Below, piece by piece: positions 25,378-33,992 of a stretch of 47,123 bases of DNA. The stretch covers positions 1-47,123 of the forward strand of contig CAKSZF010000007.1 in NCBI GenBank assembly GCA_934525405.1, written 5' to 3'. Below the pieces are notes generated by a model that worked only from the letters and a program-made list of their open reading frames with translations, was not told the DNA's origin and searched no databases. Each line of letters starts with the position of its first letter. Position 1 is the stretch's first letter. Origin of the DNA: an uncultured Faecalibacterium sp. (GTDB taxonomy: Bacteria > Bacillota > Clostridia > Oscillospirales > Ruminococcaceae). The position numbers and the translations under genes are program-made.

Positions 25378-26176
25378 GTTTTCGGTATCGGTTATTGTGC
25401 CGAATTATAATAATGAAAAATATATTCAACAGTGCTTAGATAGTGTCCTTGCTCAGACTTACCCAATAAAAGAGATAATCGTGTACGATGACTGCTCAAC
25501 AGATGGTTCAAGAGCAATTTTGAAAGAGTATGCTAATAATCATTCAAATATTCAGGTTATTCTTGGTGAAAAGAATGTAGGGGTTTCAGTTGCACGTGAT
25601 ATGGCTATTAAAGCTACAACCTCAGATTATGTATGTATGTTAGATGCAGATGATTTCTTTTTTAGTACAAATAAAATATCTGCTGAAATGGATACTGTAG
25701 AGAAAAAGTATAATGAATGTAAGAGAAAACTGATTTCATTTTCACAAACTATAGATGTGGATGAAGATGGACAAAAGATTGGGAATGTGAAGCATGTAGA
25801 TTTGAGAGGGGCTGAACGTTTTCGCATAGTTACTAGACTATATAAAAACTATATGCCTAGAGACTATTGCTTTCCTCGTGAAACATATTTTGAATGCGGT
25901 GGTTATACAAAAGGTCTTTCGTTATATGAGGATTGGGAGTTGAATATTAAATTTTTAGAAAAAACAGAGTTTGTTTATTCTTCTGAGTATGGGACTGCAT
26001 ATCGGCATAAAGAAGGAGGATTATCATCTGTTAATTATAAAAAACAACTTACTACAAAAGTAAATATTTTTCGGAAATATTCTTCATCTGTTGTTGAAAA
26101 GTTGGTATTCTATTCGCTTGCATATCTGGCGTTTGTTGGGCACATGATAAAAAAAAGAGGGGATTTTGAAATATGA
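25370..26176 (+). CDS. Family 2 glycosyltransferase (GT-A)
   Basis: A 268-residue GT2 enzyme. The N-terminus has [43 protein letters not shown], then [11 protein letters not shown] and the metal-binding MLDADD (DxD-type). The acceptor side includes [23 protein letters not shown], in which the EDWEL motif supplies the probable catalytic base. No membrane segments, so it works at the cytoplasmic face on the lipid-linked saccharide. ATG 25370 follows CGGAGG; an in-frame ATG at 25334 would overlap the previous gene more. It overlaps the following pyruvyl-transferase gene by four bases (ATGA). Sugar specificity is unknown. Confidence 0.9.
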   Translation: MGRFSVSVIVPNYNNEKYIQQCLDSVLAQTYPIKEIIVYDDCSTDGSRAILKEYANNHSNIQVILGEKNVGVSVARDMAIKATTSDYVCMLDADDFFFSTNKISAEMDTVEKKYNECKRKLISFSQTIDVDEDGQKIGNVKHVDLRGAERFRIVTRLYKNYMPRDYCFPRETYFECGGYTKGLSLYEDWELNIKFLEKTEFVYSSEYGTAYRHKEGGLSSVNYKKQLTTKVNIFRKYSSSVVEKLVFYSLAYLAFVGHMIKKRGDFEI

Positions 26177-27216
26177 AAGTTGCAATTACTACATATTGTG
26201 GGGCACAGAATTATGGGGCTTTGTTACAAGCACATGCATTGATGAATTATGTCAAAAGTATTGGTCATGAATGTAAGTTGATAAACAACTGGCCTTTTGA
26301 TCGTAGATGGTTTAAACCTAGAAAAACAATAGAGGACATATGGGTAACACTATGCCAGATTAAGAAGGGCAAGGTACGTATTAAACGATATGAGCAGTTT
26401 CGAGAAAGATATCTTGATTTGACCGATACCATTAGTAACGCTCGGGAAATGGAAAAATTAAATGAAGAATTTGATGTATTTATCACTGGTAGCGATCAAG
26501 TGTGGAATTGTAACCCCAGTCTAAACACTGATTTTTTCCTCGGATTTGTTGCTGATGACAAAAAAAAACTATCCTATGCAGCAAGCTTTGGATCTGAAAG
26601 TATTCCCGTAGATAGTAGAGACGTTGTAAAGAGATATCTCAAAAGAATGAATTATATTTCTGTGCGTGAAAAAAGCGGGGCAGAAATAGTGAAATCTTTG
26701 TTGGGAGAGGCACCCCAGGTGGTCGTTGATCCCGTATTTCTGATGGATCGTAGGCATTGGGAAGAATTAGCGGTACATCCAAATAACAAAAAGTATGTAT
26801 TTGTTTATTCTACACAAAAATCTGAACGGTTGAATAAGGCAGTCAAGGAGTATAGTGAAAATAATAATCTTCAAATTATTTCTACCCACGCAATTCCTGG
26901 ATGCAAATGTACTGTACGGAAGGATATTGCGCCGCTAGAGTTTATAGGTTATATCATGGATGCGGTATATGTAATTTCTACATCGTTTCATGCAACCGCA
27001 TTTTCTATCATATTTGAAAAAGATTTTTGCGTAGTTCCGCACTCACAGACAGGAGGTAGAGTAATTAATATCTGCGAGGATGCTAATTTGAATTCCTGTG
27101 TATGGTATGAAGGAAATTACAGTTACGAACATATTGATTATACCAATGCGGGGCTGATTGCAATGAATGAGCGGATTCTAGCTTCTAAGCGGTATCTTAA
27201 AGAAAGTCTGAGCTAA
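26173..27216 (+). CDS. Polysaccharide pyruvyl transferase family protein (stand-alone)
   Basis: A 347-residue CsaB/WcaK-family protein. Marks are [23 protein letters not shown] at the N-terminus, FDVFITGSDQVWNCNP, KKLSYAASFGSESIP, ISVREKSG, VVVDPVFLMDRRHWEELA and STSFHATAFSIIFEKDF. It corresponds to the first half of the fused 21639-23888 protein and is followed four bases later by its separate FrhB-like partner. The family transfers ketal-linked pyruvate from phosphoenolpyruvate to hexoses or amino sugars, giving the polymer negative charge. Start ATG overlaps the upstream stop. AT-rich codons. Confidence 0.88.
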   Translation: MKVAITTYCGAQNYGALLQAHALMNYVKSIGHECKLINNWPFDRRWFKPRKTIEDIWVTLCQIKKGKVRIKRYEQFRERYLDLTDTISNAREMEKLNEEFDVFITGSDQVWNCNPSLNTDFFLGFVADDKKKLSYAASFGSESIPVDSRDVVKRYLKRMNYISVREKSGAEIVKSLLGEAPQVVVDPVFLMDRRHWEELAVHPNNKKYVFVYSTQKSERLNKAVKEYSENNNLQIISTHAIPGCKCTVRKDIAPLEFIGYIMDAVYVISTSFHATAFSIIFEKDFCVVPHSQTGGRVINICEDANLNSCVWYEGNYSYEHIDYTNAGLIAMNERILASKRYLKESLS

Positions 27217-27220
27217 TAAG

Positions 27221-28396
27221 ATGATACAATTTGATTTTAACAAGGATTGCTATGGTTGCGGTTTATGCGCTGAAATTTGTCCTACACAGGCGATTACCAT
27301 GGTTGAGAATAAAGATGGATTTAAAGTTCCACAGATAGATGCGAATAAATGCATTGGCTGCTCGAAATGCGATCGGTTGTGTATTCGTTTGCAGAAAAAG
27401 CAAAAAAATATAGATATTACTCAATCGGAGATATATGCATTTTTTATTGAGAATGTTGCTCAACGTATTGGCAGTACATCGGGCGGAGCTTTTTATGCAA
27501 TAGCTAAGCAATTTATTGAGGAAAAGGGGGTAGTATGTGGCTGCGTTTGGAATGAGAAAATGGAAGCCGAAATTGTTGCAGCAGAGTCGATGCGCGAAGT
27601 AGATAGAATGCGTGGATCAAAATATGTGCAATCAGATATCAAGTGTTTCTCAAAAATTGAGGAGGCATTAAAAGTAGGTAAGAAGGTCTTGTTTAGTGGC
27701 GTGCCTTGTCAGGTGGCTGCCGCTCAGAGAAAGTTCGGAAGTTATGATCGATTTTATACTATAGCTCTGCTTTGCGAAGGAACTGCTTCGCCAAAAGCGT
27801 GGAAAATGTATAAACATGAATTGGAGCAAGAGGCAAATTCAGAGATGGTGGGTGCGATACATCGGAAAAAAGGGGTGTATGGATGGATATCTCCGATAGC
27901 TGAATATATTTTTGCAAATGGAGAAAAGAAACATACTCTATCATTTACCCTTGACGAATATGTTCATAATATGATATATGGCTTTTTTACCCGCAACAGT
28001 TGTTATTCATGTCAGTTTAAGGGAGACAATTCGACAGCCGACATTATGATCGGGGATTTTTGGGGTTTACCTAAAGAGCTAATGAAAAAAAGTAAAAATA
28101 AAGGATGTTCTGTTGTTTTAGTTAATACGGATAAAGGCAAAGAAATGTTCGCCGATATCAAGTGTTGCTATAAAGAATTAACAAATTTGGATGTAGTTCA
28201 GCGCAGAAATCCACCATTACTTCATCCGGCAGAAAAAAATCCTTATAGAGATATTGTATTACAGGAAATGGACACTCTTGGTTTTCATGCTGTTGTAATG
28301 AAGTATTGTAATATGAATACAAAGAAAGTAAAAGTGCAGAGAATACTGCACAGGTTGAGATTAGTAGGATTTGCAAAGAGAATTTTGAGAGGTTGA
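27221..28396 (+). CDS. Ferredoxin + FrhB-like (F420 hydrogenase/dehydrogenase beta subunit) protein
   Basis: A 391-residue iron-sulfur protein. Two [4Fe-4S] motifs open it: CYGCGLCAEICPTQAI and CIGCSKCDRLCI. In the second the last cysteine spacing is CxxCxxxC with no following Pro. The FrhB N- and C-terminal domains follow: GSTSGGAFYAIAKQF, GCVWNEKMEAEIV, GSKYVQSD, VLFSGVPCQVAAAQRKFG, LLCEGTASPKAWKMY, NSCYSCQFKGDNSTADIMIGDFWG. Homologues are frequent in capsule loci of organisms without coenzyme F420, so a flavin-based reaction on a sugar nucleotide is more likely than F420 chemistry; this is inference. It pairs with the preceding pyruvyl-transferase gene as in the fused protein upstream. Confidence 0.85.
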   Translation: MIQFDFNKDCYGCGLCAEICPTQAITMVENKDGFKVPQIDANKCIGCSKCDRLCIRLQKKQKNIDITQSEIYAFFIENVAQRIGSTSGGAFYAIAKQFIEEKGVVCGCVWNEKMEAEIVAAESMREVDRMRGSKYVQSDIKCFSKIEEALKVGKKVLFSGVPCQVAAAQRKFGSYDRFYTIALLCEGTASPKAWKMYKHELEQEANSEMVGAIHRKKGVYGWISPIAEYIFANGEKKHTLSFTLDEYVHNMIYGFFTRNSCYSCQFKGDNSTADIMIGDFWGLPKELMKKSKNKGCSVVLVNTDKGKEMFADIKCCYKELTNLDVVQRRNPPLLHPAEKNPYRDIVLQEMDTLGFHAVVMKYCNMNTKKVKVQRILHRLRLVGFAKRILRG

Positions 28397-28404
28397 AGGA
28401 TAAA

Positions 28405-29232
28405 ATGAATAAGGCGACAGTCATTTTTACATGTTTTAATCGTAAAGAGAAGACTATAAATTGTCTGAAAACAATTACGCAATATAATCCTAATGTGGTG
28501 TTCGATTTTATTATTGTTGATGATGCTAGTACGGATGGTACATTAGATGAAATTGAAAAACTGAATTTAGAAACGCAGATTATCCATGGAGATGGAAGTC
28601 TTTATTGGTGCGGTGGTATGCGTAGAGGTATTGATGCCTATTTAACACGACATCTGACAGAAACGGATTATTGTCTGTTGATAAATGATGATGTGGCTTT
28701 CTTTGAAAGAAGCATCGAGAAAATGTTTGAGCGATTAGATGGGCGTAAGGATACGGTTGTAGTTGGTGCAACGTGTAATGAAACAGGGAAATTTACATAT
28801 GGGTTAAAAGCGAGGGAAAAATGGTATAAAAAGAATATTACTCGCCGTATCGAACCATCTCAGGAAGAAATCCAGGGAGAGACATGCAATGCAAATTGTG
28901 TTTTAATGCCGAGCCTAATTTTAAAGGACATAGGCAATATGGATCCAGTGTATAGACATAGTCTGGGTGACTATGATCTCGGATTTAGAATGACGAAAAA
29001 GGGATACAAACTGATATCTTCTTCTGACTATGTAGGTGTGTGTAATGATAACCCTGTTCGAGGAACTTGGATGGACCATTCATTAAGTAGGATGGAACGA
29101 CTTAAGAAGAAAGAGTCGATAAAAGGAAGTCCAGCAAATGAATGGTGGCATTTCTTGTATAAGAATTTTGGATTCATTAGCGCTGTCAAATATACTGTTA
29201 GTCCATATATAAAGATACTTCTAAACAAATGA
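28405..29232 (+). CDS. Family 2 glycosyltransferase
   Basis: A 275-residue GT2 enzyme of the rhamnosyltransferase-like branch. The N-terminus is ATVIFTCFNRKEKTINCLKTI, followed by FDFIIVDDASTDGTLDEI, the acceptor-side GDGSLYWCGGMRRGI, and LLINDDVAFFE with the metal-binding NDD. Further on, ANCVLMPSLILKDIGNMDP and HSLGDYDLGFRMTKKGYKL carry the catalytic-base region. ATG 28405 lies close to GAAGGA; TTG 28393 is an alternative in-frame start. It follows the FrhB-like gene by 8 bases and ends the run of glycan-assembly enzymes. There are no transmembrane segments. Donor and acceptor are unknown. Confidence 0.88.
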   Translation: MNKATVIFTCFNRKEKTINCLKTITQYNPNVVFDFIIVDDASTDGTLDEIEKLNLETQIIHGDGSLYWCGGMRRGIDAYLTRHLTETDYCLLINDDVAFFERSIEKMFERLDGRKDTVVVGATCNETGKFTYGLKAREKWYKKNITRRIEPSQEEIQGETCNANCVLMPSLILKDIGNMDPVYRHSLGDYDLGFRMTKKGYKLISSSDYVGVCNDNPVRGTWMDHSLSRMERLKKKESIKGSPANEWWHFLYKNFGFISAVKYTVSPYIKILLNK

Positions 29233-29273
29233 GCGACCTAAAGCTGATCTGTTCAGCAATCTTGTAAATAATA

Positions 29274-29900
29274 ATGAAGGAAACGATTGATTTACTCGGA
29301 AAGATATTTACAAACGTTCTGATGGCTTTTTATGAACCATTTGGATTCTCTCTTTTGCTTTCATTCCTCGTTATGTTTTTCTACCTGTATGCTTATGAAG
29401 CACAAGATGCCGGAAAAGGTTGGAAGAATGCTATAGTAACGTGGTATAAGGAATTCAAAAAAAGCGTATTTTTCAGAAAGCTGTTCTTGTTGGCTTTCGT
29501 AATCTCGATGATCTTATTTCGAACCTTGTTAAATCGAAACCTGTGGATGAATCCATTGTCCGATGTCATGGGAGGATGGGGCATATGGAAGATGGTGAAT
29601 GGTGAGGAGAAGCTGACAACGGAATGTGTTGAAAATGTGATTATGATGATACCGTTCACTAGTATAGTCATGTGGACATTTTGGGAAAAAGTAGACAAAA
29701 ATTGGAAGAAGATGCTGTGGCAAAGCGGAAAGATTGCGTTTGTCTTTTCGGTAGTAATAGAGATGTTGCAACTACTTTTACGGCTGGGTACTTTTCAGTT
29801 ATCGGATATTTTCTATAATACAGTCGGTGGGGTAGTCGGCGGTTTCATATACTATGCAGTGGTGAAAACAAAAGGATGTTTAGTAGGTAAGGCGCAATAA
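29274..29900 (+). CDS. VanZ-like membrane protein
   Basis: A 208-residue protein with four to five hydrophobic segments (about residues 25-45, 70-88, 120-137, 155-172 and 185-200). The pattern fits VanZ: RTLLNRNLWMNPLSDVMGGWGIW, then ECVENVIMMIPFTSIVMW, VFSVVIEMLQLLLRLGTFQLSDIFYNTVGGVVGGFIYY. The N(V/I)xxMIPFG and E..Q......R..D..D...N..G...G features are present in slightly altered form. VanZ of enterococci gives modest teicoplanin resistance, but most relatives sit in polysaccharide or cell-envelope loci with unknown role. ATG 29274 lacks a strong ribosome-binding site (AATAATGAAGG). It is 41 bases after the GT2 gene and is the last gene of the AT-rich run. Confidence 0.8.
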   Translation: MKETIDLLGKIFTNVLMAFYEPFGFSLLLSFLVMFFYLYAYEAQDAGKGWKNAIVTWYKEFKKSVFFRKLFLLAFVISMILFRTLLNRNLWMNPLSDVMGGWGIWKMVNGEEKLTTECVENVIMMIPFTSIVMWTFWEKVDKNWKKMLWQSGKIAFVFSVVIEMLQLLLRLGTFQLSDIFYNTVGGVVGGFIYYAVVKTKGCLVGKAQ

Positions 29901-30020
29901 GGTAAGTGTCTAAAATGCAAAGACATGTTGAAAAAAGATTGCCGTGGCATATTCCCAAGGATGCAGTCCCACCAGTTGGATATAAGCGAAGGAAAAAGTG
30001 GTATTGGAAAGGAGCAACTT

Positions 30021-30884
30021 ATGGACAAAGAATTATTCAATCCACAATCTTCTTCCGTAAGTTCCTCCCGAATCATTTACACCCCATCAACCTTTGCCAG
30101 AACGTCCTTGCTCCATCTGCAGGAGGTCGGCTCTTTGCAGGCCATTCATCCGCATACGTCCCAGAGATCGGATCTGGTGTCGTTCCTTTGCTTTATTGTT
30201 CTGTTTGGCAAGGGAGAACTTTCCTATGAGGAGCAAACATATCAGCTGAGCGAGGGAGACTGTGTGTTCATTGACTGTCGGAAAGCGTACAGCCATTCTA
30301 CTTCCGATAATCTCTGGTCGCTCCAGTGGTGTCACTTCTATGCGCCATCTCTTCCGGCTGTGTATGAGAAATATAAGGAGCGTGGCGGTCGGCCTGTGTT
30401 CCATCCGGAGGACGTTGCTCCGTTTACCAGGCTGCTCACTGACCTCTATAATCTGGCAGCTTCGTCTGATTACATACGAGATATGCGGATCAATGAGAAG
30501 CTGGGGACTTTGCTCACATTGCTGATGGAGCAGTCCTGGCATCCGGAGAACGTAACGGTGAGCCGGAAGAGAATGGAACTGGCAGCTGTAAAGGAGTATC
30601 TGGACGAGCATTATACGGAGAAGCTTACATTGGATGATTTGGCAGAGAAGTTCTTCATCAACAAGTTCTATCTGTCCAAAATCTTCAAAGAGACTTACGG
30701 AACGACGGTCAATAACTATCTGATCTCAAAGCGGATCACCAGAGCCAAGCAGCTGCTTCGCTTCACAGATATGACTGTGGATGAAGTTGGTGTTGCGGTC
30801 GGCATGGGAGATGCAAACTATTTTAGTCGGATGTTCCGTAAGGTGGAAGGCAGCAGTCCAAGAGAATATCGGAAACAGTGGTGA
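30021..30884 (+). CDS. AraC-family transcriptional regulator (cassette copy 1, intact)
   Basis: A 287-residue AraC regulator. Residues about 30-150 form a cupin-like sensing domain (YEEQTYQLSEGDCVFIDCRKAYSHS). The C-terminal 100 residues have two HTH motifs: LDDLAEKFFINKFYLSKIFKETYGTTVNNYLI and MTVDEVGVAVGMGDANYFSRMFRKVEGSSPREYRKQW. ATG 30021 follows AAAGGAG. A terminator-like hairpin lies right at the stop codon, before the RmlC-like gene. The same gene, cut off at its 5' side, occurs at 39822-40223. It may control the neighbouring cassette or polysaccharide genes; the ligand is unknown. Base composition is intermediate between the AT-rich locus and the core. Confidence 0.9.
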   Translation: MDKELFNPQSSSVSSSRIIYTPSTFARTSLLHLQEVGSLQAIHPHTSQRSDLVSFLCFIVLFGKGELSYEEQTYQLSEGDCVFIDCRKAYSHSTSDNLWSLQWCHFYAPSLPAVYEKYKERGGRPVFHPEDVAPFTRLLTDLYNLAASSDYIRDMRINEKLGTLLTLLMEQSWHPENVTVSRKRMELAAVKEYLDEHYTEKLTLDDLAEKFFINKFYLSKIFKETYGTTVNNYLISKRITRAKQLLRFTDMTVDEVGVAVGMGDANYFSRMFRKVEGSSPREYRKQW

Positions 30885-30912
30885 ACACAGGGGAGAAACC
30901 CCTGTGTTTTCC
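30884..30912 (+). terminator. Terminator/attenuator between AraC and RmlC-like genes, copy 1
   Basis: AACACAGGGG-agaaa-CCCCTGTGTT followed by TTCC. The same hairpin is kept in copy 2, so it is a conserved part of the cassette. Confidence 0.7.
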
Positions 30913-30958
30913 TTAAAAGCATATAGTTTAAAACGAAAATAAAGAAAGAGGTACAACA

Positions 30959-31483
30959 ATGGCTACAAAACAGACAAAGCCAATAATACTCAAAGTCCCG
31001 GCATTTGAGGATTTCCGGGGGTATCTGGCTGTGCCATACGATAAGTCGGTGGACTTCAAAATCTGTCAGATCAACCAGGGATACAGCAAGAAAGCGTTCA
31101 CGCTGCGTGGTATGCATTTTCAGGAAGGGGAACACGCCCAAGCAAAGCTGGTGTCCTGCCTGCATGGTTCGATTTTCAATGTGGCTGTGGATCTGCGCCC
31201 AGGAGAAACCTTCGGTCATGCTTACAGTGCGATGCTGTCTTTTGAAAATCGAAAGCAGATGTACATACCGCGTGGTTTCGCTCATGGGTATCTGACGTTG
31301 AAAGATGATACCCTGATGCAGTGGTGTGTAGATAATGATTTCTGCGGTGAAGCTGCCAAGGCTGTGCGGTATGATTCGGATTTTGTCTGGGAAGGTGAGC
31401 CGTGGCCTGCCGGGGAATACATTGTTTCAGAAAAGGATAGAAAGGCAATATATCTTTCTGATATACTTGTAAAAGAAAACTAA
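30959..31483 (+). CDS. RmlC-like dTDP-sugar 3,5-epimerase family protein, copy 1
   Basis: A 174-residue cupin of the dTDP-4-dehydrorhamnose 3,5-epimerase family. Typical blocks are FEDFRGYLAVPYDKS, INQGYSKKAFTLRGMHFQ with the catalytic His, KLVSCLHGSIFNVAVDLRPGETFG, ENRKQMYIPRGFAHGYLTL and YDSDFVWEG. At the site where RmlC usually has aromatic residues (F-x-Y-K..x-Y) this protein has LMQWCVDNDF, so the reaction may differ from rhamnose synthesis. No rmlA, rmlB or rmlD is in the window. ATG 30959 follows AAAGAGG. A second copy lies at 40298-40816. In this copy an AbiJ-like gene follows, which breaks its link to the HTH gene. Confidence 0.82.
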   Translation: MATKQTKPIILKVPAFEDFRGYLAVPYDKSVDFKICQINQGYSKKAFTLRGMHFQEGEHAQAKLVSCLHGSIFNVAVDLRPGETFGHAYSAMLSFENRKQMYIPRGFAHGYLTLKDDTLMQWCVDNDFCGEAAKAVRYDSDFVWEGEPWPAGEYIVSEKDRKAIYLSDILVKEN

Positions 31484-31503
31484 ATTACACAAGGAGAACA
31501 TTT

Positions 31504-32628
31504 ATGAACATTCAGGAATCGACAAGACAGATGATAATAGATGAGTTGTTGATGATTGGCTGTGTCACGGGACAGATGGGAGTTGCTGAGTTTGTGCGAA
31601 AAGTATATCCTAAAGCCAATAACCTGCCTACGACGGATTACAGGTTTGGAATGACGACGGCTATAGATGATATTCGGCAACACATGGATCGAAATAACGA
31701 TTGGGGGTTTGAAGAACTCTTTTATTCATATCTTGATTTTTTGAAAATTGATGATGAAGATTTTAAATACTTTTTGGCACAGTATGTACATCCATCAATT
31801 AGGAGATTTCAAATTAACGATGAACTCGAAAAAATTCCTTTTAGTAATGATGTCTGTGTTGAAGCAATTAATAAATATTTGACATCAGATGGACTTGAAC
31901 TTAAACAAACAAGTACGGTTGCCAATATGCCAATATATAGCGTGGTTCCTTTGAATCCAGGAGTAAATGGGCAGTTGAAAAACATTATTTTTGCATCTAA
32001 ATATAAACCGGAAATTGTTTTGTCAGATGCGCTTAATAACGATGTGACTATTGTAAACAATGCGGATAAATGTCTTGTATATGATGAACCAATTGGGGAA
32101 CACGGAATCACATGGAAAGAACTTCAAGACTGGTATGATAATGGACTATATATGCTGGATACAGGAACAGATATGGTGACGTTTATGGGAAATTCATTAG
32201 GGGATTCTCCAATGGAACAGTTGTTTTTTAATACATATTTAGAACTGGCAGCAGAGAAAGATGGAAAACTACCGGCATTATTTCCACAGGTGTGGCTGTA
32301 CTACGATCCAAAGTTGCAAAAAGATAGAATTAAAAAGATTTTTGAACATCAGCGCATGGATTTCCTTATGCTTTTTTCTGAATCACAAAGAGTAGTTATT
32401 GAGATTGATGGGGTGCAACACTATGCGGATTATGTTGCGGGAAATAAGAAACATTATGCATCAGTTGATAAATATGCTGATATGATGGCTGCACAACGGG
32501 AAATGAGTTTGGCTGGTTATGACGTCTATAGATTTGGGGCAAAAGAATTATATGATCCTGCTATTGGAAAAAGAAAAGTGCGTGCTTTTTTTGAAGGGCT
32601 ATTTTCTAAATATGGTATATTAGCGTAA
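31504..32628 (+). CDS. AbiJ-type abortive-infection nuclease (AbiJ-NTD3-like + REase-like domain)
   Basis: A 374-residue protein. Residues about 5-100 (STRQMIIDELL ... NLPTTDYRF ... DIRQHMDRNNDWGFEELF ... YVHPSIRR) match the AbiJ-NTD3 pattern. The middle LKNIIFASKYKPEIVLSDAL then NADKCLVYDEPIGEHGITWKEL is the segment that goes with it. The C-terminus QRMDFLMLFSESQRVVIEID-GVQHY ... YDVYRFGAKEL is a restriction-endonuclease-like (PD-(D/E)xK, DUF559/Vsr-like) fold. Proteins of this build are phage-defence candidates acting by abortive infection. ATG 31504 follows AAGGAG. It sits between two genes that overlap in cassette copy 2, so it looks inserted as cargo. It is more AT-rich than its neighbours. 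Confidence 0.75.
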   Translation: MNIQESTRQMIIDELLMIGCVTGQMGVAEFVRKVYPKANNLPTTDYRFGMTTAIDDIRQHMDRNNDWGFEELFYSYLDFLKIDDEDFKYFLAQYVHPSIRRFQINDELEKIPFSNDVCVEAINKYLTSDGLELKQTSTVANMPIYSVVPLNPGVNGQLKNIIFASKYKPEIVLSDALNNDVTIVNNADKCLVYDEPIGEHGITWKELQDWYDNGLYMLDTGTDMVTFMGNSLGDSPMEQLFFNTYLELAAEKDGKLPALFPQVWLYYDPKLQKDRIKKIFEHQRMDFLMLFSESQRVVIEIDGVQHYADYVAGNKKHYASVDKYADMMAAQREMSLAGYDVYRFGAKELYDPAIGKRKVRAFFEGLFSKYGILA

Positions 32629-32652
32629 AAATATAAAAGAGTGAGGTGCGCG

Positions 32653-33435
32653 GTGGGAGATAAAAGACCATATAAACCAAGAAAACCTGGCGCCGGCCGG
32701 AAACCGTTGAAGCCGAACTATGATGCGGCAGCTATCCTGCAGGAGCAGATACAGGCTGCCGTGGTCCTCTACGAAGAAGATAACTCCCTTCAGACAATCG
32801 CAGACACATTATCTCTCAATCCCATCAAGGTGCGAAAGCTATTGATCACGGCCGGTGTTTATGAATCAGAAATTGCAGATGCGGTGAATTCTGCTTTTGA
32901 GGAAAAACAGGGGATGCCTTATAAAGAAGCATTGGAAGCGGTGGCAGCAGAACTGAATTTGTCAAAAGCATCTGTGACTTCTTACTTACCTTATAAGAAA
33001 GGCGTGTATTTCAGAGAAAACTGTGAGAGGGAGCAGATTAGCGTTGCGGCAGAGGGACTTCGACGAATGCGACAGAGGAAGAAAGCAGTAGAAGCGTTGC
33101 AGAGCAGTCATGATGAACAGCATCTCTGGAAGTGTGTAGTTGCTTTTCAAGGATACCGGTTCAAGACGATATCCGGATTGCCGTTTTCCTATAAGATCAA
33201 GACCGGGCGGAATGGGGAACTGACCAAGGAACTGTGGATCGATCGTCGAGAAGGCAGCAAGAGTCTGACGTGGAGTTCGGTATTGCTTGCACTGGGGAAT
33301 ATAAAAGGAGAAGTGGTAGATCGCCCGAAAGCTCTGGGCGATATCCGGGGCGTAACTTACATATTCGGAATGTTCTACCGGTTCGGCTTGATCGATGTGC
33401 CAGACGAAGTGAAGGAGAAGATGAAGCACCCGTAG
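32653..33435 (+). CDS. Helix-turn-helix protein of unknown function, cassette copy 1
   Basis: A 260-residue protein starting at GTG 32653 (GAGGT five bases upstream), where copy 2 also starts. The N-terminus is basic (RPYKPRKPGAGRKPLKPNYD). Residues about 50-80 (SLQTIADTLSLNPIKVRKLL) and 95-120 (YKEALEAVAAELNLSKASVTSYLPY) look like two HTH units. The C-terminal part, with YRFKTISGLPFSYKIKTGRN and then LWIDRRE.SKSLTWSSVLLA and GDIRGVTYIFGMFYRFGLI, belongs to an uncharacterised Firmicutes domain that I recall but cannot name. It is probably a DNA-binding regulator. Positions 32785-33135 are identical, base for base, to 40935-41285 in copy 2. Confidence 0.65.
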   Translation: MGDKRPYKPRKPGAGRKPLKPNYDAAAILQEQIQAAVVLYEEDNSLQTIADTLSLNPIKVRKLLITAGVYESEIADAVNSAFEEKQGMPYKEALEAVAAELNLSKASVTSYLPYKKGVYFRENCEREQISVAAEGLRRMRQRKKAVEALQSSHDEQHLWKCVVAFQGYRFKTISGLPFSYKIKTGRNGELTKELWIDRREGSKSLTWSSVLLALGNIKGEVVDRPKALGDIRGVTYIFGMFYRFGLIDVPDEVKEKMKHP

Positions 33436-33515
33436 CAAAATACTGGTAAGCAATGAAAAATTCAGTTGCTATGTATAGAACGGTGAGGTAATATCCATCC
33501 TAACCAGGGAGCAGA

Positions 33516-33905
33516 ATGTATTGCTCACGGGTTAGGAAGGTGGGTAGCATTATAGAAAAACTGAAAGAGATGCTAGAAGAATACTTAAAGAAAACGAAAC
33601 CGAAGTATTATCCGCCAGTGGAAAACTTGCTGGATCTGGTGTATGAGCATTACACAGAAAATAACAGCATTGCACCGGAGAATACAGTGGCTGGGAAAGT
33701 CGCAAAGGAAAAAGAAAAGGAACTGGAAACATGGCTTCGAGGCTTGCCGAGGATGGATGAGATGGTTGAGGACTACGGAATAGACATTCCACTTTGGGAA
33801 AAAATCATGGACCAGCAAGGCAGTGTGTGCTGTGCATGGGAGAAGACTGCTTTTGAGGAAGGTCTGAAAGTCGGAATCAGGCTCATGATGGAAGCTATGA
33901 AGTAA
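33516..33905 (+). CDS. Small acidic helical protein (unknown function)
   Basis: A 129-residue protein, largely alpha-helical and charged: IIEKLKEMLEEYLKKTKPKY, then EKELETWLRGLPRMDEMVEDYG and the end EKTAFEEGLKVGIRLMMEAMK. The ending resembles small proteins in mobile elements of Clostridia that close with (F)xxGxRLGxxLMxE, such as the DUF6809 type, but I do not claim membership. ATG 33516 has GGGAGC four to five bases upstream; GTG 33540 is an alternative. No membrane segment or signal. It stands alone between cassette copy 1 and the convergent minus-strand operon. Confidence 0.55.
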   Translation: MYCSRVRKVGSIIEKLKEMLEEYLKKTKPKYYPPVENLLDLVYEHYTENNSIAPENTVAGKVAKEKEKELETWLRGLPRMDEMVEDYGIDIPLWEKIMDQQGSVCCAWEKTAFEEGLKVGIRLMMEAMK

Positions 33906-33943
33906 GCACGATTTGCTTCATATAGTTTGTAATGGAAATAAAA

Positions 33944-33982
33944 ATCCCTCACTGCGGTGTATGTACACAGTGAGGGTGCTGC
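33944..33982. terminator. Terminator between convergent genes
   Basis: CCCTCACTG and CAGTGAGGG form a 9-bp stem. Reading on the minus strand it is followed by ATTTTTATTT, so it ends the minus-strand immR-immA unit. The plus strand lacks a good T run. Confidence 0.75.
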
Positions 33983-33992
33983 TCATATATAA

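Noticed and set aside
30959..31483. Part of a dTDP-rhamnose pathway
   Set aside because: No rmlA, rmlB or rmlD in the window, and the active-site strand is altered in both copies.
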